Assembly: GCF_037300705.1 (NCBI RefSeq)
Contig: NZ_CP147776.1
Location: 6,020,857 to 6,084,856, forward strand
DNA: 64,000 nucleotides
Source of the DNA: Massilia sp. W12
GTDB taxonomy: Bacteria; Pseudomonadota; Gammaproteobacteria; Burkholderiales; Burkholderiaceae_D
Reading direction: 5' to 3'
Both the position numbers and the translations under genes were made by a program. Every line of letters begins with the position of its first letter. Position 1 is the stretch's first letter. Positions 44,734 to 55,135 of this stretch are shown one piece after another. The notes beneath the pieces were generated by a model. That model saw only the letters and a program-made list of their open reading frames with translations. It was not told the origin of the DNA and ran no database searches.

Positions 44734-45525
44734 TTAAGCGCTGTCCGGCAAACGTTGCCGCTCGCGCCAATCCCACAATGCGCAGGCCAGCAACAGGCCG
44801 GCTCCAAAACCGCTCATACAGCCAACCACAAAGCGGAAAATCAAATAATCCGTGCGTTCCGGCAAAGGCGTCAGGCGGATCATGGCGCCGGCAATTGTCG
44901 CCAGCAGCAGCCATAGCAACAGCATGCGGCGCTGTGCGCTGGAAATCGAGCCGATGTGCGCTTGCGGCAGCGGCGTGATGCGGCGCAAAGTGTATAAGCC
45001 GCCAATCATGATCACGCTCAAGCCCAGCAGCGTGCTGAGATGTTGCAGCAGGTTATACATGCGCAGCTGCAAGCCGTAAGGCAGGCTGACGACTTGCTGA
45101 AAGAAGGCGAAATGATCGGCAATCAGCGTGTTCGGGTGGGTGAAGGTGTCCCAGATCAGATGCGTCAGCGCGCCCAGCACAACGGAAGCGGAGACAATCG
45201 CCGCCGCATTCCAGCTCAGATGGCGGACTTGCTTGACATTCGCCAGCATCGCGCCAAGACGTGTCCCGATCCAGGGCGGCATGAAAGCTAACAGCGGCGG
45301 TTTTAAAAAGAAATGCAGCAACAGCCAGCACAGTATTCCCGCCGGCAGGCAAAACCACAGCAAGCCGGCCAGGCTGTGGCTCTGATCGCGCGTGACCGGC
45401 ACGGAAATGAAAAACACCAGATCCGGCATCATGCTGCCAATCGCCATCGCACCCAAGGAAGTATGACGCGGAAAAAGCAGCCGCAGTGGAATCACTGCGG
45501 CGGGATGGGCCAGGGTGTAGGGCAT
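44734..45525 (-). CDS. DUF4184-family membrane protein
   Basis: 263 aa. MPYTLAHPAAVIPLRLLFP and IGSMMPDLVFF at the N-terminus, with LTHLIWDTFTHPNT midway, are DUF4184 marks with conserved His and Asp that may bind metal. Six or so hydrophobic segments. It may be a membrane-bound metal-dependent hydrolase, function unknown. The start is ATG 45525; the next gene upstream ends 20 bases away. Confidence 0.82.
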   Translation of the reverse strand: MPYTLAHPAAVIPLRLLFPRHTSLGAMAIGSMMPDLVFFISVPVTRDQSHSLAGLLWFCLPAGILCWLLLHFFLKPPLLAFMPPWIGTRLGAMLANVKQVRHLSWNAAAIVSASVVLGALTHLIWDTFTHPNTLIADHFAFFQQVVSLPYGLQLRMYNLLQHLSTLLGLSVIMIGGLYTLRRITPLPQAHIGSISSAQRRMLLLWLLLATIAGAMIRLTPLPERTDYLIFRFVVGCMSGFGAGLLLACALWDWRERQRLPDSA

Positions 45526-45545
45526 AATACCGGAAGCGGGCAGGC

Positions 45546-46397
45546 TCAGCGTTCGAGCGGGCGCGCCGGGTCTGCGCACCACTCGCTCCACGAGCCGGGA
45601 TACAGGGCCGCACCAGGCAAACCGGCGATTTCCAGCGCCAGCAGATTATGGCAGGCGGTCACGCCGGAGCCGCATTGCATGATGAATTGGTGCGCTGCAT
45701 CGCCCACGCCCAAGGCTTGCCATTCGGCGCGCAAGGCGGCGCTGTCTTTGAAGCGGCCATCGGCTTGCAGATTGTCTTTGAAAAAGCGGTTCAAGGCGCC
45801 GGGAATATGGCCGCCGACCGGGTCGATGGTTTCGTTTTCGCCACGGAAGCGGTCGGGCGCGCGCGCATCGACCACGGTGCGCGCACGGCTTTGCAAATTG
45901 GCCAGCACGTCTTGCACATCAACGCTGGCGGTGAGCGCGGCGCGCGCGCCGATGCGGCCCTGCTGCGGCGCCGGCGCCTCCTGGCTGAGGCCATGCCCAG
46001 CTGCTTGCCAGGCGGGCAGACCGCCATCCAGCACAGCGACCTTGTCGTGTCCCAACCAGCGGAGCAGCCACCACAGGCGGGCCGCGAACATGCCGCCCTG
46101 GGCGTCATACGCCACCACTTGCGAGTCATCATTTACGCCAATCGCGCGCAGCGCGGCGATCAGGGCTTCGCGCGTCGGCAGCGGATGGCGGCCTGCGAAT
46201 ACGCCATCCGGGCGTTGTTTGTCGCCGGATAAGCTGTGATCCAAATGCATGAAATGGGCGCCCGGCAGATGGCCGGCGGCATACGCGCGCTGGCCGGCTT
46301 GGCTATCCATCAAATCATGCCGGCAGTCCACAATCACGAGTTGCGGATGGTCAAGCATGGCGTGCAAATCTGCTGCGGAAATCAGAGTCTTGTACAT
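45546..46397 (-). CDS. sulfurtransferase (thiosulfate/3-mercaptopyruvate type)
   Basis: 283 aa with two rhodanese domains. The catalytic C242 lies in CGSGVTA, closer to 3-mercaptopyruvate sulfurtransferase than to rhodanese. The N-terminal domain has VIVDCRHDLMD and GHLPGAHFMHLD. VVDARAPDRFRGENETIDP is conserved. It begins 8 bases after the EamA gene ends. Cytoplasmic. Confidence 0.9.
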   Translation of the reverse strand: MYKTLISAADLHAMLDHPQLVIVDCRHDLMDSQAGQRAYAAGHLPGAHFMHLDHSLSGDKQRPDGVFAGRHPLPTREALIAALRAIGVNDDSQVVAYDAQGGMFAARLWWLLRWLGHDKVAVLDGGLPAWQAAGHGLSQEAPAPQQGRIGARAALTASVDVQDVLANLQSRARTVVDARAPDRFRGENETIDPVGGHIPGALNRFFKDNLQADGRFKDSAALRAEWQALGVGDAAHQFIMQCGSGVTACHNLLALEIAGLPGAALYPGSWSEWCADPARPLER

Positions 46398-46405
46398 GGG
46401 ACATC

Positions 46406-47314
46406 CTATGGTTCGGTGGCGATTGGATCTGAGGCCGGCTTGTTGGCCGGGTTGTTGCGGGTATTGTAATACGTCGCCACCAATCCGCTGGCGACAATGA
46501 TGGCCATGCCCAGCCAGGAGAGCGGGCTGAGAATGTCTTGCCACAGCAAAATCCCCCACATGCTGGAAAACACGATGCCGGTGTATTGCAGATTGGCGGT
46601 GACCAGGGTATTGCCGAGGCGATAGGCGCGCGTCATGGCTAATTGCGCCAGCGTCGCCAGCACGCCGACCGCCAGCAGCAGACCCAGTCCGCGCAGGCTG
46701 TGTTGATGCAGTAAATTGACTTCAGGCGCAGCCAGACTGCTGCACAGACCCGCCACCACGCCGGAGACGGAAAAATAAAACACCACGCGGGTTTCCGGTT
46801 CGCCCATGCGCCCCAGATCGCGCACCGCCAGATAGGCCAGCGCAGCCAATAAGCTGGAACTGAGCGCAATCAAACCGGCGGCGGCCTGCTCGGCATGAAA
46901 GCTGGGGCGCAGCAGCAGCACCACGCCAAGCGCGCTGCACAGAATCGCCGCCGCCAGGCGCCATTCAAATTTGCGCTGACGGCGCCACCAGGCGGCGCCA
47001 AACAAAATCGCGGCGATCCAGATCGGCGACATATAGTTGAGCGTCATGGCGGTGGCCAGCGGCAGCAGGCTGATGGCGTAAAACCACATCCACAGCGAAA
47101 CCACGCCGACCAGGCCGCGCCAGGCATGCCGCCAGCCGTAAGGCGTGCGCAGACTGACGCCCTGCCAGCGCATGAAAACGCCCAGCATCAGCATGCCGAC
47201 TGCGCCGCGATACAGCACGATTTCCGCCGTGCTGTACGTTTCGGAAGCGAGCTTGACCGCCACTCCCATCAAAGAAAAAGCGAAACTGGCGAACAACATC
47301 CACAGGGCTTGCAT
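46406..47314 (-). CDS. EamA/DMT-family transporter
   Basis: 302 aa with ten hydrophobic segments in two EamA repeats. It starts MQALWMLFASFAFSLMGVA; the second repeat contains LGNTLVTANLQYTGIVFS. Substrate unknown; family members export metabolites. It heads the minus-strand group EamA, sulfurtransferase, DUF4184. An upstream longer frame is not supported. Confidence 0.87.
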   Translation of the reverse strand: MQALWMLFASFAFSLMGVAVKLASETYSTAEIVLYRGAVGMLMLGVFMRWQGVSLRTPYGWRHAWRGLVGVVSLWMWFYAISLLPLATAMTLNYMSPIWIAAILFGAAWWRRQRKFEWRLAAAILCSALGVVLLLRPSFHAEQAAAGLIALSSSLLAALAYLAVRDLGRMGEPETRVVFYFSVSGVVAGLCSSLAAPEVNLLHQHSLRGLGLLLAVGVLATLAQLAMTRAYRLGNTLVTANLQYTGIVFSSMWGILLWQDILSPLSWLGMAIIVASGLVATYYNTRNNPANKPASDPIATEP

Positions 47315-47325
47315 GAGCGGGCATC

Positions 47326-47365
47326 CGGAAAAGAAAAACGCGCAAACGCCGGTTGACGTTTGCGC
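47326..47365 (-). terminator. intrinsic terminator after the Rieske gene
   Basis: GCGCAAACG and CGTTTGCGC (47340-47348 and 47357-47365) form a 9-bp stem. Read on the minus strand it is followed by GTTTTTCTTTT (to 47326), a proper T tract. It separates the Rieske gene from the EamA operon. Confidence 0.8.
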
Positions 47366-47405
47366 GTTGCATGATACGGGAAGGCGGCTTGCCGCGCTTG
47401 TGCGC

Positions 47406-48509
47406 TTACAGAATGTTTTTTGCGCGGTACCATTCGTGGAAATGCTGCATGCCATCTTCCATCGGCGATTGATACGGCCCGGTTTCATTCACCCCGCGCG
47501 CCATCAGAATGCGCCGCCCGGCGTCCATGCGCATGGCGATTTCATCGTCTTCGATACAGGTTTCCATGTAGGCGGCGCGTTCGGCTGCGACCAATTCGCG
47601 CTCAAACAGGGCAATTTCCTCCGGATAGTAAAACTCAACCACATTCCGGGTTTTGTTCGGGCCCAGCGGCCATACAGTGGAAATCAACATCACATGCGGA
47701 TACCACTCGATGGTGATATTCGGATACAGCGCCATCCAGATGGCGCCATACGGCGGCGTTTCGCCATTGCTGAATTTCATCACCTCGTCATGCCATTTGC
47801 GGTACACCGGCGAGCCGGCTTTGCGCAGCCCCTGGTTTACGCCCACGGTTTGCACGCTGTAATCGGCGCCGAATTCCCAACGCAAATCGGAGCAGGCGAC
47901 GAAATTGCCCAGACCGGGGTGGAAAGGCTCGACATGATAGTCTTCCAGATAGACTTCAATAAACGTCTTCCAGTTGTAATCGCAGTCATGCACTTCGATA
48001 TGGTCAAGCATGAAACCGTCAAAACTGAGTTCGCGCGCAAACGGCATAGTGCGCAATTTTTGCGCCACGTCATAACCGTTTTGCTCAAACAGCAAGCCGT
48101 TCCAGCTTTGCAGTTTTTTCGGATGCAGATTCAGGCAGGGCGTTTTTTCAAAATGCGGCGCGCCTAACAGCTCGCCTTTCAAGTCATACGTCCAGCGGTG
48201 CAAAGGGCAGACGATTTGTTTGGCGTTGCCACGGCCATTGAGCATCAATGCCTGGCGGTGGCGGCAGACATTGGACAGCAATTCAATGCCGCCATCGGCA
48301 TTGCGCACCAGCATCCGCCCTTCCTCTTCGGCCGCCAGTGTGGCGTAATCGCCAGCATTGGGGACCATCAATTCATGGCCGACATAACGCGGCCCTTTAG
48401 CGAAAAGTTCTTGCATTTCGCGCTGCAGCAAATCTGCATCGAAATACGAGTTAACCGGAAGTTGAGCTTCAGAGCGCGCCAGCTTGGCAAAGGTAGCCAG
48501 ATCGGACAT
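47406..48509 (-). CDS. Rieske-type ring-hydroxylating oxygenase, alpha subunit-like
   Basis: 367 aa. The Rieske cluster ligands are C82 and H84 (CRH) and C101 and H104 (CPLHRW). The mononuclear iron motif is EDYHVEPFHPG with H192 and H197. The family covers aromatic dioxygenases, choline monooxygenase-like and carnitine-type enzymes; the substrate cannot be told. No reductase or beta subunit is nearby. ATG 48509 follows AAGGGG at 6 bases. Confidence 0.85.
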   Translation of the reverse strand: MSDLATFAKLARSEAQLPVNSYFDADLLQREMQELFAKGPRYVGHELMVPNAGDYATLAAEEEGRMLVRNADGGIELLSNVCRHRQALMLNGRGNAKQIVCPLHRWTYDLKGELLGAPHFEKTPCLNLHPKKLQSWNGLLFEQNGYDVAQKLRTMPFARELSFDGFMLDHIEVHDCDYNWKTFIEVYLEDYHVEPFHPGLGNFVACSDLRWEFGADYSVQTVGVNQGLRKAGSPVYRKWHDEVMKFSNGETPPYGAIWMALYPNITIEWYPHVMLISTVWPLGPNKTRNVVEFYYPEEIALFERELVAAERAAYMETCIEDDEIAMRMDAGRRILMARGVNETGPYQSPMEDGMQHFHEWYRAKNIL

Positions 48510-48661
48510 TCCCATCCCCTTAATCAATGAAAAAAACCAAAGAGAGAAAGAACCCGCAATGACCAGAATTCAAATAGAGTTGAATCGGAAATTTTGGACG
48601 AAACAAGCGATTATGGGGGAATGAGGGCTTGTCCGTCAAGAAATTTTTCTGTCATGCAATG

Positions 48662-48691
48662 GTTCCGGCCTGTGTTGTTCACAGGCGGAAC
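48662..48691 (-). other. hairpin downstream of the NAD(P)-binding protein gene
   Basis: GCCTGTG 48668-48674 pairs with CACAGGC 48680-48686, extended by GTTCC/GGAAC with one bulged base. No T tract follows on the minus strand, so termination is uncertain. The 236-base gap around it (48510-48745) also serves as the upstream region of the Rieske gene; no other feature is clear. Confidence 0.4.
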
Positions 48692-48745
48692 AAGGGCCGT
48701 CACGGCTGTTTTCCGGGGTGAAAGGGTTGTGAAATGGTGAATTTA

Positions 48746-49414
48746 TCATTTCCCCAATCCTTCAAATTGATCCCATTGCAAAATTTCGCAGCCTTGTCCC
48801 GGATGCTTCAGATTGTGTGCAATCGCGCGGCCCAGTGTTGCAACTTGTACACCACGATATTTACGCATGGCGCCGTGCAGCAATCGGCTCAGGCCGGGCC
48901 AGAGCGCGAGTGTAACCGCCTGTGTGAAGCCATAGCGGTTGTGCGGCGTGAGAATCATGGATGGCTGAAACAGGGACAGGCGGGCAAAGCCGAGCGCGCG
49001 CAAGCCGTCTTCCAATTCTCCCTTGCTGCGCAGATAGAACGAGGAAGAGGCCGCATTCGCGCCAACGGAGGAGAGCAGGGAAAAATGCTGCACGCCGGCA
49101 GCCTTGCAAGCCTGGCCGAACGCCAATACGGCGTCGCGGTCGATGCGCAGAAATTCCGCGCGCGTAATTTGCGAAGGTTGGCCCACGCCCAAGGTGCAAA
49201 TGGCGGCATGATGGCCGGGGAGCAGAGCCTGGTAGCTGGCGGGATTGAGCACATCGACGGTGTCCTGGCGCAATTTCGCGCTGTCTTGCGGCGCTTGCCA
49301 GGGGCGGCGTCCGAGCAGGCGCAATTCCTGCACCTGCGGCATGCCTAAAAGTGTGGCGGCGGTCTGCCCGCCTACTGCGCCGGTGGCGCCCATCATCAGC
49401 ACCTTGAATTGCAT
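48746..49414 (-). CDS. NAD(P)-binding Rossmann protein (HTATIP2/YbjT-like)
   Basis: 222 aa. The nucleotide-binding loop [18 protein letters not shown] opens it, with LLGRRPW as strand 2. [26 protein letters not shown] includes the YxxxK of atypical SDRs. Reaction unknown. ATG 49414 is preferred to a GTG at 49435 because it leads straight into the fold; AGGAGG is 10 bases upstream. Confidence 0.83.
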   Translation of the reverse strand: MQFKVLMMGATGAVGGQTAATLLGMPQVQELRLLGRRPWQAPQDSAKLRQDTVDVLNPASYQALLPGHHAAICTLGVGQPSQITRAEFLRIDRDAVLAFGQACKAAGVQHFSLLSSVGANAASSSFYLRSKGELEDGLRALGFARLSLFQPSMILTPHNRYGFTQAVTLALWPGLSRLLHGAMRKYRGVQVATLGRAIAHNLKHPGQGCEILQWDQFEGLGK

Positions 49415-49538
49415 CTGCCTGTATCCTCCTGTCACCGTATTTGCACATCTGGCATGTGTGCAGCCGCATTGCGCCGGCTGATGATGGCGTGGCGTTCAGG
49501 GATTGTAGCAGGGGGGCAAAAAATGGGGGAAATTTATA

Positions 49539-49567
49539 TTGGTCAAGCCGGATCTGCACACTAGAAT
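49539..49567 (+). promoter_or_regulatory. promoter of the beta-helix protein gene
   Basis: TTGGTC 49539-49544 and TAGAAT 49562-49567 are separated by 17 bases. A start near 49574 gives a leader of about 40 nucleotides to the ATG at 49615. Confidence 0.6.
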
Positions 49568-49614
49568 GCGAGACAGGGCGCAAGCAAACCACCATCTTCC
49601 TCATGGAGAGAAAC

Positions 49615-51834
49615 ATGAAGCAGCGCATGGCTTTTACCTGTTTGATGTGCATGTTTTTTGCATTCCTCAGTCCGGCGCGCGCAGAGGAGTGCAGCCCGCC
49701 CGCCTGCCGCACGCTGTTTATTGATCAAATTGCCGAATCCGCCTGGGTCAATCTAGATGTCACGCCACAGCAGGGCGTGGCCGGCATCCGCGATGCATTG
49801 TTGCGGGCCAAAAACAGCCATGAAGAAAGTCCGGTGCGCATCCGCCTGGCCCCTGGCGTGTACGCCGACAATCTGGGCAGTGAAATCTTTGTGCAGCGCA
49901 TGTTGCGCAGCGCTGCGACGCCGGTGTGGCTGGTGGCCAGCGATAAAACGCCGCAAGCGACCAGGCTGGAGCAGGGTTTGAATCTGCTTGGCGTGTCCTG
50001 GCTGGCAATTGATGGTTTGACCATCGGCCCGGAAACTGTCGGCGCCTGGAACGCGGCCACGCAACGCCATGCTGACCCGCAGCCCTTGCAAGCCGCCGCC
50101 GGCGTGCATGTTTCCGGCGAAGCGCTGCTGGCGACAAGCAACGCCAATCAAAACGGCGTGCTGAACACCAATGTGTACGGCAAATTCAGCGCATCGCATC
50201 ACATCATCGTGCGCAATATGACCATCCAGAATCTGTTTGAACCGGAGGCGGAAAGCGGCGAAACCAGCATTGGCGCCGGCATGGATGGCATGAAATTCAA
50301 TCAGGTGCAGGATTTATGGGTGATCAATAATTCGGTGCGTCAGACCAGCCGGCATGGCATCGATAATGTCGGCGTGCATCGCGCCCTGTTCGCGCAAAAC
50401 GTGGTGGCGCGCATCGGCGGCGGCATGGGGATTGAAGCCAAGGGCGGCTCGTATGACATTGCGTATGAACGCAATCTGTTTTACCGCGTGCGCCGGGTCG
50501 AGCTGGGCGGCGAGGCGACGGACGCGACCTATTATTTCTCATTGGACGGGCGCTGGGATTATGAAGCGCTGCGGGTGGCGGCGCGCAATAATCTGGTGAT
50601 CAATGCGCGTGAAGCGGCGCTGGAATTTTCCGGTTGCACCGAATGCGCCGCAGTCGGCAACAGCTTTATCTGGACCGCAGATTATCAGGCGCCGATAGAT
50701 GGCGGCACGATTTACGGCGGCGACGCGATCCGCGTGCATGACAGCCAGATTCTGGCGGCCAGCGAAGGCGCCGGCAGCGACTGCCAATTCTGGAATGGCT
50801 ATGACTACGTCACAGTTGATCCATGCTGGGGCGTGGGGGCGAATGCGCCGGCCCCGATCGGCCGCCGCTTAAAGAGCGCCAGCATCTTGCTGATGAATAA
50901 TCTGTTCGCCTCATTCGCCGGCCATTTGGGCGACGCCAAAGGCGGCTCGACCACTCCCTGTCCCTTGAACCGGGTGGATGGCGATGCGCAATTTACTGCT
51001 GATGGCAATTACTGGCATAACGCCAACCGCGCCTTGCCGGCAGAAGGGTGTGCGGCGCTGGGCGAGGGCAGCCGCTCCACATTTTCCACCGTCAACCCCA
51101 GCAGTGCGCCGGGGATGCTGGCGCAAAATCTGGATGAAAGCAGTATGGCGGCCTTAAAGCGTTCTGCCTGGGCCTGGCTCAGTCCGCGCGCCGGCAGTCC
51201 TTTGCATGGGGCCGGCGTGAGTCACAGCGTGATGGGCAGCGACGACTTTGCCGGCAATGCGCGCGCGGCGCAAGTGGATATCGGCGGTTTGAATGTGCTG
51301 GCGCAAGGAGTGAACGCCTTAACCGGCGCACGCAGCGCATACAGCGTCAGCAACACGGGTGGACAGATCAGCGTGCGCCTGGGGCAGGCCAATCCGCTGG
51401 ACTTGGGGGCGGCGCAAAGAATTGTGTTTGCTGACAGCGGTTTGGCTTTTGATATCGACGGCGTGGCCGGCAAAGCGTATCGCGTGTATCAGGCGGCGTT
51501 CAAGCGCACCCCGGACCCGGGCGGACTGGGATTTTGGATTGCGCAAATGGATCGCGGCGCCACACTCGCGCAGGTGGCGCAGGGCTTTTTAAACAGTGCG
51601 GAATTCACAGCTTTGTATGGCAGTGCGCCTGGCAATGAAGTATTCATCGCCCGCCTTTACAACAATATTTTGAACCGCGATGGCGAACCCGGCGGCGTGG
51701 CGTATTGGACTGGCCGTTTGCGTGATGGCGCGGCCCGCGCGGATGTGTTGCAAGGCTTTTCCGAGAGTGCGGAAAACAAATCGCTGACCGCCGCCGGCGT
51801 GGCGGACGGCATTATCTATACCCCATTCCCTTGA
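49615..51834 (+). CDS. secreted right-handed beta-helix protein with C-terminal DUF4214 domain
   Basis: 739 aa. A signal peptide (1-24, ending SPARA) leads to a domain with repeating short strands typical of the pectate-lyase-like beta-helix: [52 protein letters not shown]. The region from about 625 has [17 protein letters not shown] and [17 protein letters not shown], two DUF4214 units. DUF4214 is common in secreted surface proteins. The likely role is a polysaccharide lyase or binding protein outside the cell; no catalytic residues could be fixed. ATG 49615 follows GGAGAG. It begins the pair with the binding protein 10 bases on. Confidence 0.8.
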   Translation: MKQRMAFTCLMCMFFAFLSPARAEECSPPACRTLFIDQIAESAWVNLDVTPQQGVAGIRDALLRAKNSHEESPVRIRLAPGVYADNLGSEIFVQRMLRSAATPVWLVASDKTPQATRLEQGLNLLGVSWLAIDGLTIGPETVGAWNAATQRHADPQPLQAAAGVHVSGEALLATSNANQNGVLNTNVYGKFSASHHIIVRNMTIQNLFEPEAESGETSIGAGMDGMKFNQVQDLWVINNSVRQTSRHGIDNVGVHRALFAQNVVARIGGGMGIEAKGGSYDIAYERNLFYRVRRVELGGEATDATYYFSLDGRWDYEALRVAARNNLVINAREAALEFSGCTECAAVGNSFIWTADYQAPIDGGTIYGGDAIRVHDSQILAASEGAGSDCQFWNGYDYVTVDPCWGVGANAPAPIGRRLKSASILLMNNLFASFAGHLGDAKGGSTTPCPLNRVDGDAQFTADGNYWHNANRALPAEGCAALGEGSRSTFSTVNPSSAPGMLAQNLDESSMAALKRSAWAWLSPRAGSPLHGAGVSHSVMGSDDFAGNARAAQVDIGGLNVLAQGVNALTGARSAYSVSNTGGQISVRLGQANPLDLGAAQRIVFADSGLAFDIDGVAGKAYRVYQAAFKRTPDPGGLGFWIAQMDRGATLAQVAQGFLNSAEFTALYGSAPGNEVFIARLYNNILNRDGEPGGVAYWTGRLRDGAARADVLQGFSESAENKSLTAAGVADGIIYTPFP

Positions 51835-51844
51835 GGAGTTTGCT

Positions 51845-52624
51845 GTGAGGATTGCAATGTCGAAAGCCGGTTTGCGCGTATGGCCATTGGCGCTGGCCGC
51901 CATGCTGGCGCAGTCGGCGCAGGCGCGCGAAGTCAAATTTTTATTCAGTTTCGCCTTGCCGCCGTATGTCATCAAAGGCGAGGGCGGCAGGCCGCCAGCC
52001 GGGTTTGAATTGGAAATCGTGCAAGCGGCCCTGGCGGCGCGCGGACATCAACTCAAACCGCAATTCGTCGCCATGGGCGCCATGCCGCAAATGCTGGCGC
52101 GGCAGGAGGCTGACGGCGCACAGCGCGGCGCGCCTGAGGTGCGCGAAGGCGAGGGTTTCTTTTATGCTGCCGAACCGACTGTCTTATATCAGGATGTCGC
52201 GATCACGCTGCAAAAAAACAATCTGCGGATTGCCGCTATCGCGGATTTAAAGGAAAAGAGCGTGGTCGGATTTCAGGGCGCGTCGCATTTCCTCGGGCCT
52301 GAGTTTTCCGCCATCGTCAAAGGCAAAAGTGATTATGCCGAGACTTCGGACGAAAAACGGCGCGTCTTGCAACTGTATTCAAACGGGGTGCAGGTGTATG
52401 TCGGCGATGTGAATGTGTACCGCTATTACCGCAAAGCGGCGGCGGGTGTGATGGAGGTGTCAGCGCCGGTGGAAATCCATCAGATTTTCAAACCTGCGCT
52501 GCAAAAATTCAATAATGCGGTGTTTCGCGACAAACAATTGCGGGATGACTTCGAGGCCGGTTTGAAGCAATTGAAAAGCAGCGGGCAATACAAGCAAATC
52601 ATCCAGAAATACACAGGCGAATAA
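51845..52624 (+). CDS. periplasmic solute-binding protein (family 3 type)
   Basis: 259 aa with a signal peptide ending AQSAQA. PPYVIKGEGGRPPAGFELEI and VQAALAARGH, then VGFQGASHFLG and the C-terminal LKQLKSSGQYKQIIQKY are features of amino-acid-type extracellular binding proteins. No permease is beside it, so it may be an orphan or a sensor. The start is GTG 51845 behind GAGGAG; ATG 51857 is the alternative. Confidence 0.83.
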   Translation: MRIAMSKAGLRVWPLALAAMLAQSAQAREVKFLFSFALPPYVIKGEGGRPPAGFELEIVQAALAARGHQLKPQFVAMGAMPQMLARQEADGAQRGAPEVREGEGFFYAAEPTVLYQDVAITLQKNNLRIAAIADLKEKSVVGFQGASHFLGPEFSAIVKGKSDYAETSDEKRRVLQLYSNGVQVYVGDVNVYRYYRKAAAGVMEVSAPVEIHQIFKPALQKFNNAVFRDKQLRDDFEAGLKQLKSSGQYKQIIQKYTGE

Positions 52625-52650
52625 GGCGGCGGGCCGGCCTGGCCGCCGCC
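52625..52650. other. hairpin between convergent genes
   Basis: GGCGGCGG 52625-52632 pairs with CCGCCGCC 52643-52650. It lies exactly between the binding-protein stop and the hemL stop and could end both transcripts. No T tract is present on either side. Confidence 0.5.
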
Positions 52651-52658
52651 TGTGGCGC

Positions 52659-53945
52659 TTATGCCAGTTGCGCAAACGCGCGTTCAGCGGCGGCGATCGT
52701 TTCGTCTATCACTTCCGGCGTATGCTGCGCAGAGACAAATCCGGCCTCAAACGAAGCCGGGGCGAAATACACGCCCGCATCAAGCATCAAATGGAAGAAG
52801 CGGTTGAAACGCTCTTTGTCGCCAGCCAGCATCTGCCCCTGGTTTTGCGGAATCTGATCGGCGAAGTACAGGCCGAACATGCCGCCTTGCGCATCGGCGC
52901 AGAATGGCACGCCATGTTTGCGCGCGGCATCGCTGAGACCATCCACCAACTGGCGGGTGCGCGCAGTCAGATTTTCATAAAACCCCTCCTGCTGAATCAG
53001 CTTCAGCGTGGCAAGCCCGGCGGCCACCGCAACCGGATTGCCGGACAGCGTACCGGCCTGATACACCGGGCCCAGCGGCGCCATTTGCTGCATCAAATCG
53101 CGCCGTCCGCCATATGCCGCAACCGGCATGCCGCCGCCAATCACCTTGCCCAGCGCAGTCAGATCCGGCGTGATCCCATACAAAGCCTGGGCGCCATGCA
53201 GTCCGACGCGGAAACCGCACATCACTTCATCAAAAATCAGCACCGCGCCATATTCGCTGCAGAGCCGGCGCATGCCGTGCAGGAATTCCGGGCTGCCCTT
53301 GACCAGATTCATGTTGCCGGCCACCGGCTCAACGATCACACACGCGATTTCGCTGCCCATTTCGGCAAACACCTGCTCCAGCTGCGGCACATTGTTGTAT
53401 TCCAGCACCAGCGTGTGGCGCGCGAAATCTTCCGGCACCCCGGCGGAAGTCGGATTGCCGAAGGTCAGCAAACCGCTGCCGGCTTTCACCAGCAGGGAAT
53501 CGGCATGGCCGTGGTAGCAGCCCTCAAATTTGATGATTTTGCTGCGCCCCGTGGCGCCGCGCGCCAGCCGCAAGGCGCTCATGGTGGCTTCCGTGCCGGA
53601 CGACACCAGGCGCACTTGCTCAATCGATGGCAGCAGGCGGCACAGCTCTTCAGCCATAATGACTTCGGCTTCAGTCGGCGCGCCAAAGCTCAAACCATCC
53701 GCCGCCGCCGCCTGCACCGCAGCAATCACTTCCGGGTGGGCGTGGCCGACAATCGCCGGCCCCCAGGAGCCGATGTAATCTATATAGCGCTTGCCTTCCG
53801 CATCCCAAAAATACGGGCCGGCGGCGCGTTGAATAAAGCGCGGCGTGCCGCCGACAGCGCGAAATGCGCGCACAGGAGAATTCACGCCGCCCGGCGTGGT
53901 GAGTTGGGCGCGGGCAAACAAAGAGGCATTGCTGCTGGAGTTCAT
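52659..53945 (-). CDS. hemL: glutamate-1-semialdehyde 2,1-aminomutase
   Basis: HemL (428 aa) converts glutamate-1-semialdehyde to 5-aminolevulinate, the C5 route to heme. The pyridoxal lysine is K267 in [41 protein letters not shown] and [11 protein letters not shown] are diagnostic. The ATG at 53945 gives standard length. It is divergent from rubredoxin. Confidence 0.97.
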   Translation of the reverse strand: MNSSSNASLFARAQLTTPGGVNSPVRAFRAVGGTPRFIQRAAGPYFWDAEGKRYIDYIGSWGPAIVGHAHPEVIAAVQAAAADGLSFGAPTEAEVIMAEELCRLLPSIEQVRLVSSGTEATMSALRLARGATGRSKIIKFEGCYHGHADSLLVKAGSGLLTFGNPTSAGVPEDFARHTLVLEYNNVPQLEQVFAEMGSEIACVIVEPVAGNMNLVKGSPEFLHGMRRLCSEYGAVLIFDEVMCGFRVGLHGAQALYGITPDLTALGKVIGGGMPVAAYGGRRDLMQQMAPLGPVYQAGTLSGNPVAVAAGLATLKLIQQEGFYENLTARTRQLVDGLSDAARKHGVPFCADAQGGMFGLYFADQIPQNQGQMLAGDKERFNRFFHLMLDAGVYFAPASFEAGFVSAQHTPEVIDETIAAAERAFAQLA

Positions 53946-54065
53946 GACGGATCCGGGTTGAAGTTGATCAAGGCTGGTGGATGGTTTGGCGCAACAGAAA
54001 AACAAGCCCTTCTGTTAATGCATGGCATATTCCCATCCGGAAATCTGTAATTCACACATCCCTAT

Positions 54066-54173
54066 TATAATGTCGTCCGCGCGCGATCCCCGCATGCGCA
54101 GGGCCACGGCTTGTCCTGATGGCGCCAGGGGATGCCGGCGCGGCGCGCGCCGGACCGTGGAGGCGTTGCGCCT
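54066..54173 (+). promoter_or_regulatory. possible rubredoxin promoter and GC-rich leader
   Basis: A perfect TATAAT stands at 54066-54071, but no good -35 is found at 16-18 bases. The leader downstream is GC-rich and includes GAGGCG 54159-54164 pairing with CGCCTC 54168-54173 around TTG. Function unknown. Confidence 0.35.
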
Positions 54174-54196
54174 CACGCTCAAACGAAAGGATGAAG

Positions 54197-54373
54197 ATGG
54201 CTACTGAGTACAAAACCTGGATCTGCCTGATTTGCGGGTTTATCTATGACGAAGAGGCTGGCCGGCCGGAAGACGGCATCGCCCCCGGCACCCGCTGGGA
54301 GGATGTGCCGCTGAATTGGACTTGCCCGGATTGCGATTCGCGCAAAGACGATTTCGAGATGACCGTGATTTGA
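54197..54373 (+). CDS. rubredoxin
   Basis: 58 aa, one iron bound by C10, C13, C43 and C46 (WICLICG, WTCPDCD). A small electron carrier. ATG 54197 follows AAAGG at 6 bases; ATG 54191 is the alternative. In Burkholderiales rubredoxin often precedes pilG, as here. In the 285-base gap after it (54374-54658) I see no gene. Confidence 0.95.
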   Translation: MATEYKTWICLICGFIYDEEAGRPEDGIAPGTRWEDVPLNWTCPDCDSRKDDFEMTVI

Positions 54374-54658
54374 TCCGTGCGCAGTTTGCCGGCGGCAGTC
54401 GATCTGCCGCGCAAACCTGTCCTGTTTGCGGTTCGCTGAGCGGCTGCAAGCGCCCCGCATCAGATGTGTCGCCAGCGTATTGCAAGCGTCCCGCTTGTGC
54501 GCTGCACACTTTCTTTTTTACGGGGAATGTGGTCAGGATGCCAAATCTTGGGGTATCTTTACATAATGGGGGCTGGCGCAGTCTGAAGGCGCGCGCCCGT
54601 GAGGGCTACCCTGGAAGATGCAGCATGGTGTTTTGATAATATTAAGCGGAGTATGGTC

Positions 54659-55066
54659 ATGACTACAGCGCAGGAGAAAAACGGCTTGAAGATCATGGTG
54701 ATCGACGACAGCAGTACGATTCGCCGCTCAGCCGAGATTTTTTTGAATCAGGCCGGCTATCAAGTCGTATTGGCGGAGGATGGTTTTGATGCGCTGGCGA
54801 AAGTGAATGATCACAACCCTGCCATGATTTTTTGCGACATCCTGATGCCCAGACTGGACGGTTACCAAACCTGTGCGCTGATAAAAAAGAGCCAGAAATT
54901 CCACTCGACCCCGATTGTTATGCTATCGTCAAAAGACGGCTTGTTCGATCGTGCCCGTGGCGCGATGGTTGGTTCGGATGAATATCTGACCAAACCATTC
55001 ACCAAGGACAGCCTGCTGAAGACGGTGCGTGAACACACCGCCAATCTGGAGAAAACGCAAGCCTGA
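54659..55066 (+). CDS. pilG: twitching motility response regulator PilG
   Basis: 135 aa, single receiver domain. D16 and D17 with phosphoacceptor D60 in MIFCDILMPRLDG; LTKPFTKDSL holds the lysine. PilG is phosphorylated by ChpA and promotes pilus extension in Pseudomonas. ATG 54659 has CGGAG at 7 bases; ATG 54653 is too close to it. First gene of the chemosensory group. Confidence 0.93.
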   Translation: MTTAQEKNGLKIMVIDDSSTIRRSAEIFLNQAGYQVVLAEDGFDALAKVNDHNPAMIFCDILMPRLDGYQTCALIKKSQKFHSTPIVMLSSKDGLFDRARGAMVGSDEYLTKPFTKDSLLKTVREHTANLEKTQA

Positions 55067-55135
55067 GCCAGGCCAAGCGCCGGAATGGCCAGGGCAGCCG
55101 CAAGGCCGCCACAACCTTAAGCAAGGAAGCACATC

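Noticed and set aside
54562-54567. CATAAT as pilG promoter
   Set aside because: No -35 box at 16-18 bases; TTGGGG lies only 8 bases away.
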